Shown here one piece after another: positions 14,257 to 27,149 of a stretch of 64,000 nucleotides of DNA. Origin of the DNA: Ifrita kowaldi (lineage: Eukaryota > Chordata > Aves > Passeriformes > Cinclosomatidae). Position 1 is the stretch's first letter. Each line of letters begins with the position of its first letter. The notes under the pieces are model-generated. The model was given only the letters and a program-made list of their open reading frames with translations. It was not told the DNA's origin and did no database searches. A program made the position numbers and the translations under genes. The stretch lies in the NCBI GenBank assembly GCA_013398055.1, contig VZRS01006715.1, positions 427,286-491,285 on the forward strand. Direction: 5' to 3'.

Positions 14257-15003
14257 AGAACAACAGAATGGTTTGGGTTGAAAGGGACCTTTAAACATCA
14301 TCTAGTAACCCCCCTGTAACGATCAGCACATCTTCAACTAGATCAGGTTTCTCAGAGCCCTGTCCAGCCTGATCTGAAACGTTTCCAGGATCTACCAGAG
14401 ATCTATCACCTCTCTGGGCATCCCATTCCAGTGTTTGGCCACCATCACTGTAAAAAAATTTCTTCCTTCTATCTACTCTCAATTTATACTCTTTCAGTTT
14501 AAAACCTTGTCGTGTTTCTGAAGGCACTACTAAAAAGTCTATCTTCATCTTTCATGTAAGCTCTCTTGAAGAACTGAAAAGAAGCAATTAGGTCTGCCTG
14601 GAGCCTTTTGTTCTCCAGGCTGAACAACCCCAACTCTCTCAGCCTGTCTTCGTAGGTAGAGGTGTTTCATCCTTCTGACGGATTTTGTTACCCTCCTGCT
14701 GGACCTGCTCTAACAGGTCTGTGTTTTTCCTGTAGTGAAGACCCCAGAGCTGGACATAGTACTCCAAGTAGGGTCTCACCAGAATGGAGCAGAGGGGCAG
14801 AATTGCCTCCTCAAACTCAGTCATGCTTCTTTTGATGCAGTCCAGGATGCTGTTGGTTTTCTGGGCTGCAAGTGCACGTTAATGGGTTTGTTCCAGCTTT
14901 TTACCCACCAGTACCCCAAGTCCTTCTCTGCAGGGCTCTCAATCCCTTCATCCCTCAGCCTGTATTGGTACTGGGGGTTGCCTCAGCCAAGTGCAGGAAT
15001 TTG
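14257..15003 (-). mobile_element. CR1 LINE fragment, 3' part, reverse
   Basis: On the minus strand this is the 3' portion of a CR1 element: the C-terminal part of ORF2, then the 3' tail. The tail lies at the left edge as 'cagaatggtttgggttgaaa' with 'gggacctttaaacatcatct'. Further right the complement of CR1 ORF2 is recognisable, for example 'agctggacatagtactccaa' and 'tctcagcctgtcttcgtagg'. The coding part is broken into several frames, so the copy is dead. The right edge fades into unrecognised sequence between about 15000 and 15040. The orientation is opposite to the CR1 tail at 13930-14063. Confidence 0.88.
14639..14824 (-). pseudogene. CR1 ORF2 remnant, C-terminal region of reverse transcriptase
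   Basis: A 61-codon open piece of the CR1 ORF2 inside the reverse CR1 copy. The peptide contains 'ILVRPYLEYYVQLWG' and 'DLLEQVQQEG', which match the conserved 'LVRPHLEYCVQFW ... LERVQRRA' stretch after the RT palm in CR1 and related LINEs. It stops at 'PTKTG', after which the reading continues in other frames. It has no catalytic residues and cannot act as an enzyme. Family assignment is by eye but the motif is distinctive. Confidence 0.8.
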
Positions 15004-18000
15004 CAGTCTGCAGATCTGTACTCTGAATGTGCAGGTGCACTGAAAGATTGAGAGATGTATAGTAATTACTGTAACTTTGGGATAAGAATCTTTCTCTTGG
15101 CATGTGTGGCCAGCAGCCTGGTAATGCATTGACTCTGTTATAATTACTTGAAAGAGTTAGATAGTTGTTCTTATAAGGATGAGAACTTAATTGTAGTGTT
15201 CATTGCATGACTAAAGTCGGTATTATAATCAAAATATAGCTTTCACAATTGTATCTATAAATGTGTATGCATCCACACACAGTGTTCATTGTATTTCAGG
15301 GAACATGACATCTCTGAACACCAAGTATGGCTTTATGTCCCTTTTTCACTTAAGAGTCAGTAACGTGACTGAAATTTTCGGGAGTACTAGTGACTGGATA
15401 TATTGTCGCAAGTCAGTTTGTATTCAGTTATTACAGCATAAAACTGAAGAGAACACACAAATGGAAGCAGGGAGTTTTTGACAACATGCTTTGTTTTCAA
15501 AGGCTAAGCAGCTCAAAAACAATTAGGAGAAAAATTAAAGGATGAAAAGAGTAGAAAAGAAAAAACGGTTAGCTCTACTATACACATATGAAAAAAAAAA
15601 TCACATTTTCAGTCTCATGCGAGAATTTTGATTAAAACCATCTAAGGACCGCTGTAGAAACACTAATACTTGAAGGCGGTTTGGTTTTTTAAACGCTATC
15701 CAGTTTTTTTGGCAGATGCCTCTGTTTGAAGTTCAGAGATTCTTTTATACTAAACAGTAGGTGCCTAATTAGACTGGTTTAGAATTGGAGGAGTTTCAGT
15801 GTGAGCAAGAGGAAGCTTCAAAATGTTAAGCTATTCATTTTACTTTGTTTAATTTCTTAAAGCAGTAAATTTTGAAGATGGAACAATTATTTATTTTTTT
15901 TTAATTGGATCAATCCTCATGGTGAACGATGCTAGCATGAACGTTAAAATGGAGAGCACTGGGAATAACATGTGTGAACATGTGTTATGTGCATTTATTT
16001 ATAGCCTAATGATTTACTTCATCTTTTTTACATTACATGATAAGCAATCTTTTGTGATTAACTCATCTATTTTAATTAAATGTTTACATTTTTGTCAAGT
16101 TGAATCACATTTCATTTGTTGCTTATACAATGCCATTACAAAGTATGTTTGTAATAAAGACTTGTTTTATGAAGGCAGAATAACAAGCAGAGTAACTATT
16201 TCTTCACCAACTCTTTGGAGTGTCTGTGTACCATTGTTGTTCAGAGTAGAACCATGTACCAGGCATATTTGTGTTACTTTAGTGGAAATTGTTTTCTATA
16301 GGTATTGTATCGTTTAAGACTGATTGTAGAATATAAAATCAAACCAAGAAAGTTTAGGTTTATTAACTGTTGTTGAATCCTGCCCACAAATGATAAAGCA
16401 ATCAGAGAATTTCTAGGATAAATCAGATGGGCCTTTAGCCTGTAGCAGAGCAACATTGAATTTGAAGCAGTTTGCTCAAGGCTGTGCCCAGGCAGGTGCT
16501 GAGGACCTTCATGGCCGGCCAGTGCTTCACCAGCCTCAGCGCCATAGACTTTGTCTGTACAGATTTTAAAGAGACTACTTACTTATTCATTGAAAGCTAG
16601 AGGGCATGAATTGCATACCCTCTTCAGAATTTGTCCTAATTTCTTCTGCTGAGCTATTAATGTCTGTTTTGTTACCCTTTGAATTAATTCAGTAAAATTA
16701 AGTTCTATGCCATGATCAAGGAATGTGTTTCCTCCCATTCAGTAGTAATATGCCTCTATAATGAATTCTGTATTTATTGATCAAAATATCACTCAGTTTG
16801 AAATAATGTAGAATTTGACCAGCCTGAACTGAAGAGGATGAAAACCATTCAGAATTTTTTTCTCCTGCTGTTTTTCTATTCTTTGGTTTGGAATAGCATG
16901 ACTTGAGTTTTCATTTAACACTTTGGACTGCTACTTGAGTTCTGACGAAGTTCAAAGTTGTTATGAACTGAGAAGACTTCTTACCTTTACCGTCAGATTT
17001 TTCTTTGCTGTAAACTGTATATTGAAATAAAATCATTGAAATTTACTGCAGATATGGTTGGGTTCCTTATCAGTAATTAAATGTGCTAGCATTGGTTCTA
17101 TTTTCTTCATTGTTTACTTATCAATTGTATTTATTGTATCACTTCCTACAGTGTATATAAATGAGTGTTTTGATACATGAGTGTACAATGAACCAAAGTC
17201 CTAAACTCATACATCTGTAGGCAGAATTTGAGATGAGGCATTATGGAATACCCCTATTTTATGAATGCTTCTTTAGATTTTTGGCCAGGACACACCAGCC
17301 AGGATGGGGCTGGAGTCTTCTTTTAACCAGATTCTGAGGTTAGAGTAGGAAGATATTCTTAGCTGATGGGATACCTTTTGCTTCCCTGACTTCCCTTCAT
17401 CCAACAGGACAGTGCTAATTGGAATCAACAGGTGAAACTCCTTAGACTTAGGGATACTGTGGTTATTTCCACCTTATTATTTTTACTACCAGCTTGTCAG
17501 TTTGATCTGTCTGTACCAGAAAGAGTCCTGCTGTAGTTGTTTCTGTTCATTATCTTTATTGAGTGAGTTCAGTGCCTTGTGCCAAGGGATCTGTCAGAAA
17601 TACAAGGGATTTTTGTTCTTCTGCCTTGCAATGTGTCATGATTGATTTTTGTCTGTATTATTTAGGATCTTCACAATTCATTTTTTCATTTCAAAGGCAG
17701 TTTGTCATGTAGGACTTGTATTTCTCTATGCCAAGGCCTGCGGAGGAGCTTGTTGCTCTTTTTCCAGTTGTCAGAAATAAGTTAGTGTGCTGAGCACTTA
17801 ACAAAGCCCAGTAGGTTCCTTTTCACACTATTGCCAGTTCAGCCGACAGAACATTCTCTAGTTCAAAGAATTAACAGGAGATATTTGATACATACCTGAA
17901 AAATAGGCAGTTTTACGCATTTTTCCACAGAAGTGATTTTTCATCTCTCTCTTTCTAGTATGCAAGATGTATACTGTTCCCCACCTCAGAGATGAACTAT

Positions 18001-21000
18001 TAAACACGGTCACACTTCCCTAAATGCTAACATAAGTAAACATCTGATTTTGCTTCCTCATGCTATCGTTGAAAATAGTTTTGGCCTTTCTTCTTGCCCT
18101 TGTAAGCAATTCATTATTTCATTGAGGTGCAAAAGCGTGGTCCATACTACTCCTCCATGCAAATTCTACTTCTGATTGAAAGAGACTAGGAAGGAGAAAT
18201 ATGTTTATTCCTACAAGTATTGTAAAAAATATTTTAAAAGAACGGTAGGAACACTTGGAGGAAAAAAACATCCTAGTACAATTGTGTTTTAATGTCAGAT
18301 GAGTGGAAATTTCTCTAGTAGAGAATTACCTTTAATGTTATTTTTACTTTTAAAAAACTTGATTTTTTTTTCATGTTAATAAATAACTAAATGATTAGTG
18401 AATGCAACAGAATTGAGGCAAGGAGGGGAAAGAGTTAGTGAATCTAAAAATAATTACAGAAATGTCTTAGGGTTTTATTAGTTCATGTATTTTAGCCTTT
18501 TCCATGTTACTTGGAGAAGGTTAATATGCTGCTTAAAGACAAAAGAACAAGATTCCTCAGGTATATTGAAGAGGAACAGTATAAAGGGGAGTATGAAAGA
18601 GGCAGGCAGTCCCTCTCTCCAGAGCATCTCTCTCTCTTGCCATTAGTCCTAGCTGATCCTGCTCATAGACTACAGACTGGGATCACTGGTGGTTGCTGGG
18701 TGTAAGCTTTTAAGCCTCATAAGCTAAATGTGAAAAATTGTTGTTGTGTGGGAATTATTGTTTATTAATGTATTAACTCTAAAAAATGCTAAGTAACTGT
18801 TTTATCTCTTTTCTGTTATATGTGCTTGTTTCTAAAAAGTGTCCTTTAAAACCAAGTTTAGGTATCATTCTTTTGGAACAATATTGTATTTCTGCTTCTC
18901 AGCTCCTACTTCTTGTAATATAGACACTTTATGATTTCTGTTTCCTTGTTACTCTTCTGAGTTTTTTGCTTGCAAAGATTTCTATGTAGTTCTAGAACAT
19001 AGAGTAGATCTGTAATCAGAAAAATGAGGATATCAGGTCAGTGTCAATGACACATCTTGGTCTATTTATATGTGTACTACATATGAGATGTCAACGTGGT
19101 TCATATGGCAAAGAATTGATTACATGTCAGAAAAAAATGCTCTTGTCTACTGCAGTTTCCTCTGTTCTGTTCAGTTTTTTAGAAAATGTAGCAAGAACAA
19201 AGGAAAAACTATAGAGTGTGGCAATTTTTTCCTATCACTTGCCAAAAACTCACTGGCTTTTAAGAAATCGCTTTTCTTAAATTGTCTTTTAAATTTTTTT
19301 TTTAATTTGTCTTCTGAGTTCCTTAATTTGTACTTGAAGTGCTAACAAATAGACAGTTCTGAGCCAAGAAATCTGAGCCCGTGAAATGAAGTCAAATCAA
19401 AGGGGTTCTATTCTGCCTTTCCCATTTTCCTAAGTAGATTATTCTCAGAGTTAATATTTATCTCATCAGTAGATGAAAAGGTAGCTAGGTGCACAATGTA
19501 TTTTAAAGAAATTTAATTGTGCCTTTCTGGACCAAAATTTTTTCCTTCCTTTTGTTGTTAGTATTTTTGCTATTCTGATAAATATGTTTTTAAAATTCAG
19601 GAAGAGCTAACAAATTTTAAGAAAATATTGCAGCATCCTTAATGAGAAAAATGCAACTGTATACAGTCCCCTCCCTTAAGGAAGAAAAAAACCATCAGGC
19701 AGAAAAAGGACAAACCTGGTTATATATGTTGAAAATACAAGATAAAGATCAGCTTTTAAACTGAGGGAAGGAGAAAATGTGGCCAAGACACTTTATCATA
19801 GATGGGAAGAGGAAAAATGTTCAGAAACTTGTCCCTGTTCTGAATCACCAGAACATGTGACTGTGGTGACAATGTGGAAGGAATTCAGTTCTGTTATCCA
19901 TCCTTCAGAGGATCCAAAGCCAGAGATGCAAAAGGTTGTAGGAGATACCAAGATCATCCCACTTTTACGAGCTTTGGAATTGAAGTTGGTATAAAGATCT
20001 TCTATCTGTGTTTAAATTAATTGCCCAATTTGCAAAATAGTTTTGCAGTACTTAGTCGGAGTCTTGCAAATAAACCTCTAAGAACTAACAAAATTCACTG
20101 AATTAGTTTTTCCTGTGCTAGGAAAATTATTGTTCCATATGTGAAGTTTATTATATTTATGTGAACTTCTGTAGTCATATAAAGGATCATTTAAATAATG
20201 ATGCTCTTTTTAAAGTAAATATAGAAGACAAATGTTGTAAATCCTGTTCCTGTTAACAGTTTAAAAACACTTCAGAAAACAGAAGCTGCAGTAGTCTGCT
20301 TCAGCTATGATTAATGTTAAGTATTAGATTTACAAAACTTTTCAGTAGCTGATCCAATTTCAATTCATCAAGACAGAATTAAAACAAAGGCAAGCTATAT
20401 TTAGAAACCTAAATTGTGGAAATGTTGAATAATGCTTTCCTGCTTAGTTGTTTTGAAGAAGCTTAGCGTGGGGTTTAAAATAAGCTGTTTCGTGCTATTA
20501 ATATAAAATAATCTTCTCTGCTGAAGAATAGGTTTCTGAAAAATGTTAGGGTGTTTTCTGTAATATAGATAGCATATGCAGGGATTTACTCCTAAATATA
20601 TTATATTAATTTACTTTCATAACATCAGAGTGTTTTACTCTGCCTAGTAATGTGTTAGAAAACTTGAACTTCTATGTTTACAACTGGAAATAGCAATAAG
20701 CATTTTCATCCATAGGAGAGTTTGGAAAGAGGTACTTAGAAAGAAGCTGGGGTAGCATTCCAGATAAAAAAAGCATGCTCAGCCTGTGATTTGTTAATTT
20801 TGTTTTTCATTTGTTCATTTTTAATTTTGTATAATGAGATAAATTTTAGTAATGGATTCAGAGACCATAAGAGGAAGTGTGGAAGAAAGGCCAAAGGATT
20901 CTGTTAGTATTTTCAAACTTAAATGAATGAGATTTGAATTCTAACTGGCCAGATAAATGAATGTGTTGAGAAACCTCAGATTCCATTGACCTTAACAGAA

Positions 21001-23654
21001 ATTTGCAGCATTTAGTGCCTTTGAACATCAAACATTGAATTGAGGATCTAAAGCCCCAGCTTTTAACAAGCATACTTGATTCTTCTAGTCACCATTCCTA
21101 AATTCAAGATAATTAATTTTGTTGTGTCTGGAATAAAAGAGAAGACAAGACTTCTTTATACCATTTGATCACTTACAGTTATCCATTTTGTCCTGTTCTT
21201 CAAGTTTGCTGATCCTGTCAGGAGTTCATGATGAGCTTTTAGGGGAGGCTATTTGTCCATTTTCATGTATACTGTATGGCTCTGAAAATGTGAGTCTGTA
21301 TGAAAAGCATGTAGTGTTTGCCTTGTTCTTACATCAGAAGAATTTTTCCTTTTGTCCATTTTATGCTTGTTTCCAAAGGCTTAAAATGCAAGCTTTGTTT
21401 CTGCAATAATGGCTTAGTGTAGGCTTACATTGTTGATCCCCTCAGTAGATGCAATGTAATCCACTTTGGTAATGTGAATTTTTAAACAATCATCAGCCTT
21501 TGCTATTAACCCTTCTATACTAATGGTAATAACCTAGAAGAACTACAAAGGAATTTGGTGCTCAAGCTTAACATAAGTCTTGAAGGACACTTAATGGCAT
21601 TTACATTCCTTAGTCTACTCACAGTGAACTGCAGAGCTGATGTTGAACTTGATTGGTACTGTATTCAATATAAAATAGTTGATTGTGAAGTTGATGCTGA
21701 AATACAACTTTGCAAAGGATTTCTTTGGGAAAATATAAAAGAATCCTTGAAATGTCCTTTGCAATCAAATGCTGCTTGAGGATTCTTCCGTCCCTCGCTT
21801 TTGTTTGCTATTTAACTATGTCAGTAGTATACTTTTCTCAAAATGGTTGGTTTTTTTTTTCTTTAAACTAGATAACATTACTTGCTGAAAAAGGATATGT
21901 TAGAATTATTCAGTCATGTTTTTATTCATTAAGCCGTTTGAGAATTTTTTTTTGTCTAAAATAGGACAAGTATTTATGGCATTCTTCTTCCTTTTGATTA
22001 GTCCTGTTACATCCTAGTAGCTCAAGAAAAATTTTTTCGCACCTAATGCGATTTTTTTAAATGACATTTTGCTCCTATTTTTATTCTTGCCTATTGATTG
22101 TTCTCCTTATCTACCTCTGTTCTTTTTTAAGAAAACTGATAAGCCAAATAAAAATTGACTTGATTGCAGTGTGTATGACCTTTATTACAAAAAGAACATG
22201 GATGATTGACTTTTGTGTCTTAACAATTGGAATTACTCCACTGTGTTTCAATAGTCCCACTGCAGTGATCTATCAAAGTTAATCTGTGTTTACTGTCTCC
22301 CCTTGGAGTATTTTGGATATCTCTTGTGTGGCAGTAAGATGAAGAGCTCTCTTCTGTTTCAATCCACTGTGTGGAAACTACTCCATGTTTAATGAGACCA
22401 AGGTTTTATGAGGAATCACTGAAGGATTATTAACAATGCCAATAACTTAGCCAACATCCTCTCTGCAAAATTAGTAACTCAGTTTTGTGAGTTGATATCA
22501 CAATCAAAAAAAACCCACCTGGCTTTGTTGAACATTGCAATTTAGTATGGTTTTTGTGTTTAGAAAAGTAAAGGCAAGAGATCAGGAGCAGTGCAAGAGG
22601 GAGACTAATTAATCAAGAAACATAAACTTACATAGTGCAGACTTTTACTGCGGTGTTACAGCATAGAGAGCAGCTCAAAATGACATGCACCTTCAAAAAA
22701 TTTTAAGAAGAAGCATTATTGTAGTGTTTTCAGAAATAGATATAAAACCTTACCAAGGACAATGGCCAGCCTGAGCAGCTCTGGTCTTGCAGTACCTGAA
22801 ACCAGCTGGACAATTGAGAAGACACATAAGATGTGCTAGGAATAAGGCTTCTTCTCCCACCAGACTGCTCCAAAAAGGACAGTCATTATAAAATAAACAA
22901 GCAATCAAGGAACCTGCAATAGAGTTAACTAATAGGTTTTATTTTACAGTGGATGGGAAGAGAACAGCTGAAGGCGGAAAAAGGGAGGTTTGTAAAATTT
23001 TTTCTGTAATACAGGAGTATTCACTAGTTGGAGATTACTGCCTGGGTGAGCAACAAATTTTTGTCCTTTTATGTCTACATGAAGTGACTTGACTATTTGC
23101 TACTTGCAGTCATAGAAAACTCCAGTTCCATTACAGAGCTGGGTGGGATTAGTTGTTTAGAAGTTCTGGTGTTGTTAGTTGCTTTACAGATATTTTTGAG
23201 AACTAGTGTAAAATGTTTCTTTTCAAAGGAAGTATTTTCTACCTAAGCATACTGAATGCTATTTGGGCAGATTTTTTTGAGCCTTGCTTGAATGTTTTGA
23301 AATTTTTGTTTCATAGTGATATATTAAACACTACAAATGCATTTTACCTCCTAAATCCAATGGATTGTTTAGGTTTTAGATCCTCTGAAAATGTTTATAT
23401 AATGTTTCGTAATATTCTGTCACTCATTTTCAGGAAATAATAACATGTGAAACTGAGAAACTGTCAAAACGAAGAACCAAAATTAAGTGTGGGTCCCAAA
23501 GCATAGGTACTTTGGAAAGGTTTTCCTTACTTTTCCATTATTGAATAATGAGTAATACTTAAAATTTTGTCTAAACTTTAGAACATGAAATACTTTTTTT
23601 AAATGCATGCATCAGAATACAAGAAATTCCATTGAGAGATTGTAAAGTACTTTA
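15004..23654. other. Unassigned stretch with a GC-rich islet
   Basis: No repeat family is firmly recognised. The longest frame is 15919-16317 (+, 132 codons); it is rich in Cys, Phe, Ile and Val, shows no domain, and is probably chance. A short GC-rich islet lies at 16481-16545. An 82-codon frame with protein-like composition lies at 19749-19994. A region near 22740-22900 is moderately GC-richer and could be an old repeat, but I cannot name it. Confidence 0.45.
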
Positions 23655-23834
23655 CAATAAGGCAAGGAGGATAAGCACTGGAACAGGTCACCCATGGAGA
23701 CACTAAGGTCTCCATCCTTGGGGCTGTTTGATACCTGACTGGACCCAGTCCTAAGCAATGTGCTCTGTTTTAAGGTGGGTTGACTAGATGATCTCTAGAG
23801 GTCCCTTCTAACTTCAGCTTCAATGCTGTGATCA
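23655..23834 (+). mobile_element. CR1 LINE fragment, end of ORF2 plus 3' UTR, forward
   Basis: A forward CR1 3' fragment. Near its left edge the sequence reads as Lys-His-Trp-Asn-Arg followed by Ser-Pro-Met-Glu, a decayed form of the CR1 ORF2 C-terminal motif HWNRLPREV. It continues with 'tctccatccttggggctgtt' and ends in 'gactagatgatctctagagg' and 'tcccttctaacttcagcttc', a recognisable CR1 3' UTR. The terminal repeat is decayed (aatgctgtgatcata). The copy is short and inactive. Confidence 0.85.
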
Positions 23835-24828
23835 TAAACACATATGCTTAATTCTGTAATGAACCAAAGCAAGGAAAGTTTATTTCAGCTCTAAGAAAAG
23901 TGATTTCATGTGCCGATTGCAGGCTTTTATGTGTGGATTGGTTTGAAGCAATCATTGAACTGTGGAATAAACAGTATTACACTGTCTTTTTCTGAAATGT
24001 GTTCATTTTTTCTGTTATAGTAGAAACCACTTAGTTTTTTTATTAATATAATCAAAGTAAAAATAACTTTTACAAAAAACAGTAAGCATTTTAGATTAAG
24101 GTACTAAAAGATCTGGATTTACTAAGACTGCAAAAGATTAATGGAGCCAAGGGATCTTAGAGGAAATGTGCAATAATCAGCCAAGAACACAATTGGCAAT
24201 AGTTGTATGCTAGCATATATAATTTTTGGCTTCTGACTGCAGTGAATAGGTATTCGAAAAACAGAGAATTATTTTTCAAAAAGAAGTAACAGTGGCCCAT
24301 CACTTTGAAGCAGCATTTTCAGAATCCGAGTTGGAAAGCAAAAACTGTATGATAGGTATATGCATTACATTTAAACAGCTTTTAAAACTAGTTCCACAAC
24401 ATACTAAAAACATGCCAAGATAGAATTCATTTATCAGATACCTGGGCAGGGTAATTTTGCAGCTACTGTCTTACATTGGAGAAGCTGAAAAGTTATGTTA
24501 AAAGCTTCTATGTTTGTTTAATGAAGTTCTGCTGCATTAGCCTGTTGTGTCAGGTGGTTATGCCCATGGCAAGTGAGTTTTCAAAAATCAGATGTAATGG
24601 AAACCAATTAGGATTTAGTGAAAGATTCCACACACTCACTCCTCCCAAAGTCAGTTCTGTTTAGGACCATGCATACTTACACACTTGGGTGAAACTTGAG
24701 CATTCTAATGCTTATGGGAAAGAAAGAATCCTTACAGTGTAAATGTCAGTAAATAATTCCGTGTGTATTTTTTCTTTAGATGTTAGTCTCAAGAAGACAA
24801 ATAAAACCATCCCAATAAACATCTGTGC

Positions 24829-24878
24829 ATTAGCCAAGAATGGTTATTATTTATTCTATTAGCCAAGAACGGTTATTA
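24829..24878. repeat. Near-direct repeat, 21 bp x 2
   Basis: A 21-mer beginning attagccaagaa occurs at 24829-24849 and again at 24858-24878 with one substitution (aatgg versus aacgg), giving a 29-bp period. This is a local duplication with no evident function. Confidence 0.9.
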
Positions 24879-25849
24879 ATGTCAGGCAGTTTTGGGTTGT
24901 TTGAATCTCATTATTTAACTTCAGAAAACAAGAGAATTGTTTAAGAATTTTGCTAGTGTTCATTCTTTATGCTTTTATTTCTGAAAGCATGTGTAATTTG
25001 AATGCTAGTTAAGATAAAGATGCCATGCCTGTTTTGCAATGCAATCTGAAAGGACGTAGGTTATGGAAATGTTGACAGTATTGGAAATACTAAAGAACTT
25101 CAGATCTGGGTGGCATTGGTCCGAAACAACTTAAATATGAGAAAGATCGAACCTTGGAATTTTTGGATCTGTGTGAATACATGCGATAGTGTTTCTGATT
25201 TGACTGTTCCTGTAAACATGGGTATTGCGCATGTTTTGTCCCTTGATGCTCCATCCAATGTCTGAAGTCTGTATATTCTGAGTAAAGATTAATGTAGTGC
25301 CACTCAAAAGGGATTTTGGTTCCTTAAAATCTTAAAGATGCTACAACCTTTGGTGAAGGATGGAGAAGACAGGGATGTTTCAGAAAATTTATAGCCAAGT
25401 GTGATAAGTAGTGAATTGTTTCTGATTTTTTATGTATGTTCATTAGATGTGTATGTTTCATTAGAAACTTTCTGTGTAAGGGAGACTACAAATAAATATG
25501 GTACTTTTCTGCTTTTATTTGAATGTCCGCTCTATATTGTAATTACTAAGTCCAATTATCCAAAGCTAATAATATAAATTGTTAAAGTGTGATGGGCTTA
25601 GTTATGTGGGTTCAGCCTTGTATGATTTGCTAGTTACTCGCTAGACAGATAACTCTGTTTAGTTGTTATCCCACACAAACAAAGGATTACCCCTGGAAGA
25701 AATCTGAGTACCGGAAAGTGATGATCTGAGGTTGCATAATATCAAAAATTATGGGAGGCTTTGAAAGAAATGGCCGATCCCTGGCTGATTTAAGAGGCCA
25801 GAGAGGGAATCTAGGTGCAGGAGATCCTAAGTTTAGGGTTAAGCCAAGT

Positions 25850-25892
25850 ATAAGAATCATATATAATAAGAATCATATATAAATAAGAATCA
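25850..25892. repeat. Short tandem repeat, 16-bp unit, about 2.6 copies
   Basis: The unit ataagaatcatatata occurs at 25850-25865 and 25866-25881, then a partial copy at 25883-25892. It is AT-rich and likely a slippage product; it could be polymorphic in length. Confidence 0.9.
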
Positions 25893-27149
25893 GGTTTCTG
25901 GACTTTTGGAAATTTGTCTCAAAGCACTGAGTGATATTTGATAGAAGTCAGAGAATCGCAAAATTGTTATGCTTCTTGGTAAATACCTCTGTTGCTTCTT
26001 CTGCCTAAAATTCTAAGATATATTGCTTACAGAAAAAGTTACCTCATTAAACTGAAACTATCAGTAATGTTTACAGATGGAGAAAAATACTATTGAGAAA
26101 TATATTTAATGAAAAATGCAATGTTTAAGGGGTAAATGTGAAATACACTTGAAGTAAGAGATACTAGTCTATGCAGCAACAGTTTCCAGGATGTTTGCTC
26201 AGTATTCAGCCAGGATGTTGTTCAGAAGTGCAACGTATTTTAATAAATTGCATTTTAAGTACAGTATGTGCATTTCAGACATATAGCAGACGCAGTAGGC
26301 TGTTCATTCAAAGGAAGTTGATATTGGGGGGTTGTCAGTCCGAATGCTGTAGCTAATTTCTATGGACCCAAGCAGAAAGATGTGGACAAATTAAAGGATG
26401 TGTTTGGTGGAGAACAAAATAAATTGGAGTTTTAGTAAAGGCAGTGAATGAGATTAATTTGAAATAATTAGTTTTGTTTAGTTTAGAAAAGAGAAGATTC
26501 AATGGTAATACACCAGCTTTCAACATGAATGTCTGAGGGAAGACTCATACTTTGAATCATGAGAGGAAGCTGAGCTAAGCTGCTTGTGAGGAGTGCCTGC
26601 TCAAGACTACTGAAAGTGGACTCTTCTCAGTACAGCTGAGCTTGTGAGAGAAGTTAGGAGAACTCAGGGTCTGTAGAATGGGTAGGATATACTGGGATGC
26701 TCTTGAGTTCCTTCCAAATCCTTTATTTGCATATTGTATGTATTGTATTATAACTTAGGAGTCATACAGTAGGATGCTGCTGTGGTAAGGATTTCATATT
26801 AGGAATTTTAATTATATGACTATTTATTATGTGCCAGTGCAGGAAAGAATGAATTTTAAAGATATTACACAGGAAGAATATGAAAGGCTTTAAAGAAAAT
26901 TGGAAAGAGGCCTTCTTAGCTACCACTGAAGAAGAATTATGGTATTAGAAACATTTGCAAAGCTTTCTGTTACAGAACATATGGATTCAACATGCCTGGT
27001 GTTTTTCCAGCTGGGAGCTTGGCATACTTATTTTGAACTGTTCCTAGCTGCACGACCTAGAGGTCCACAGACTGGTTGAAAGTGACTGCTGAGCTATAGT
27101 GCCCTTCCTTTTTTTCCAAATGAAGCACTAGAAAAACAGCAGCAGAGGA

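Larger units (their letters stand above)
23835..27149. other. Unassigned stretch with two short local duplications
   Basis: No gene or transposon is recognised. Two micro-duplications are listed separately (24829-24878 and 25850-25892). No open frame exceeds about 65 codons. Confidence 0.5.

Noticed and set aside
15919..16317. 132-codon open frame on the + strand, the second longest
   Set aside because: No domain or motif, AT-driven residue composition, no promoter or strong splice context. Within chance expectation for six frames over 64 kb of AT-rich DNA.
22030..22055. Short inverted repeat tcgca/tgcga followed by a T run, resembling a bacterial terminator
   Set aside because: The stem is only about 5-7 bp, and the genome is clearly avian, where such a structure is not a terminator.
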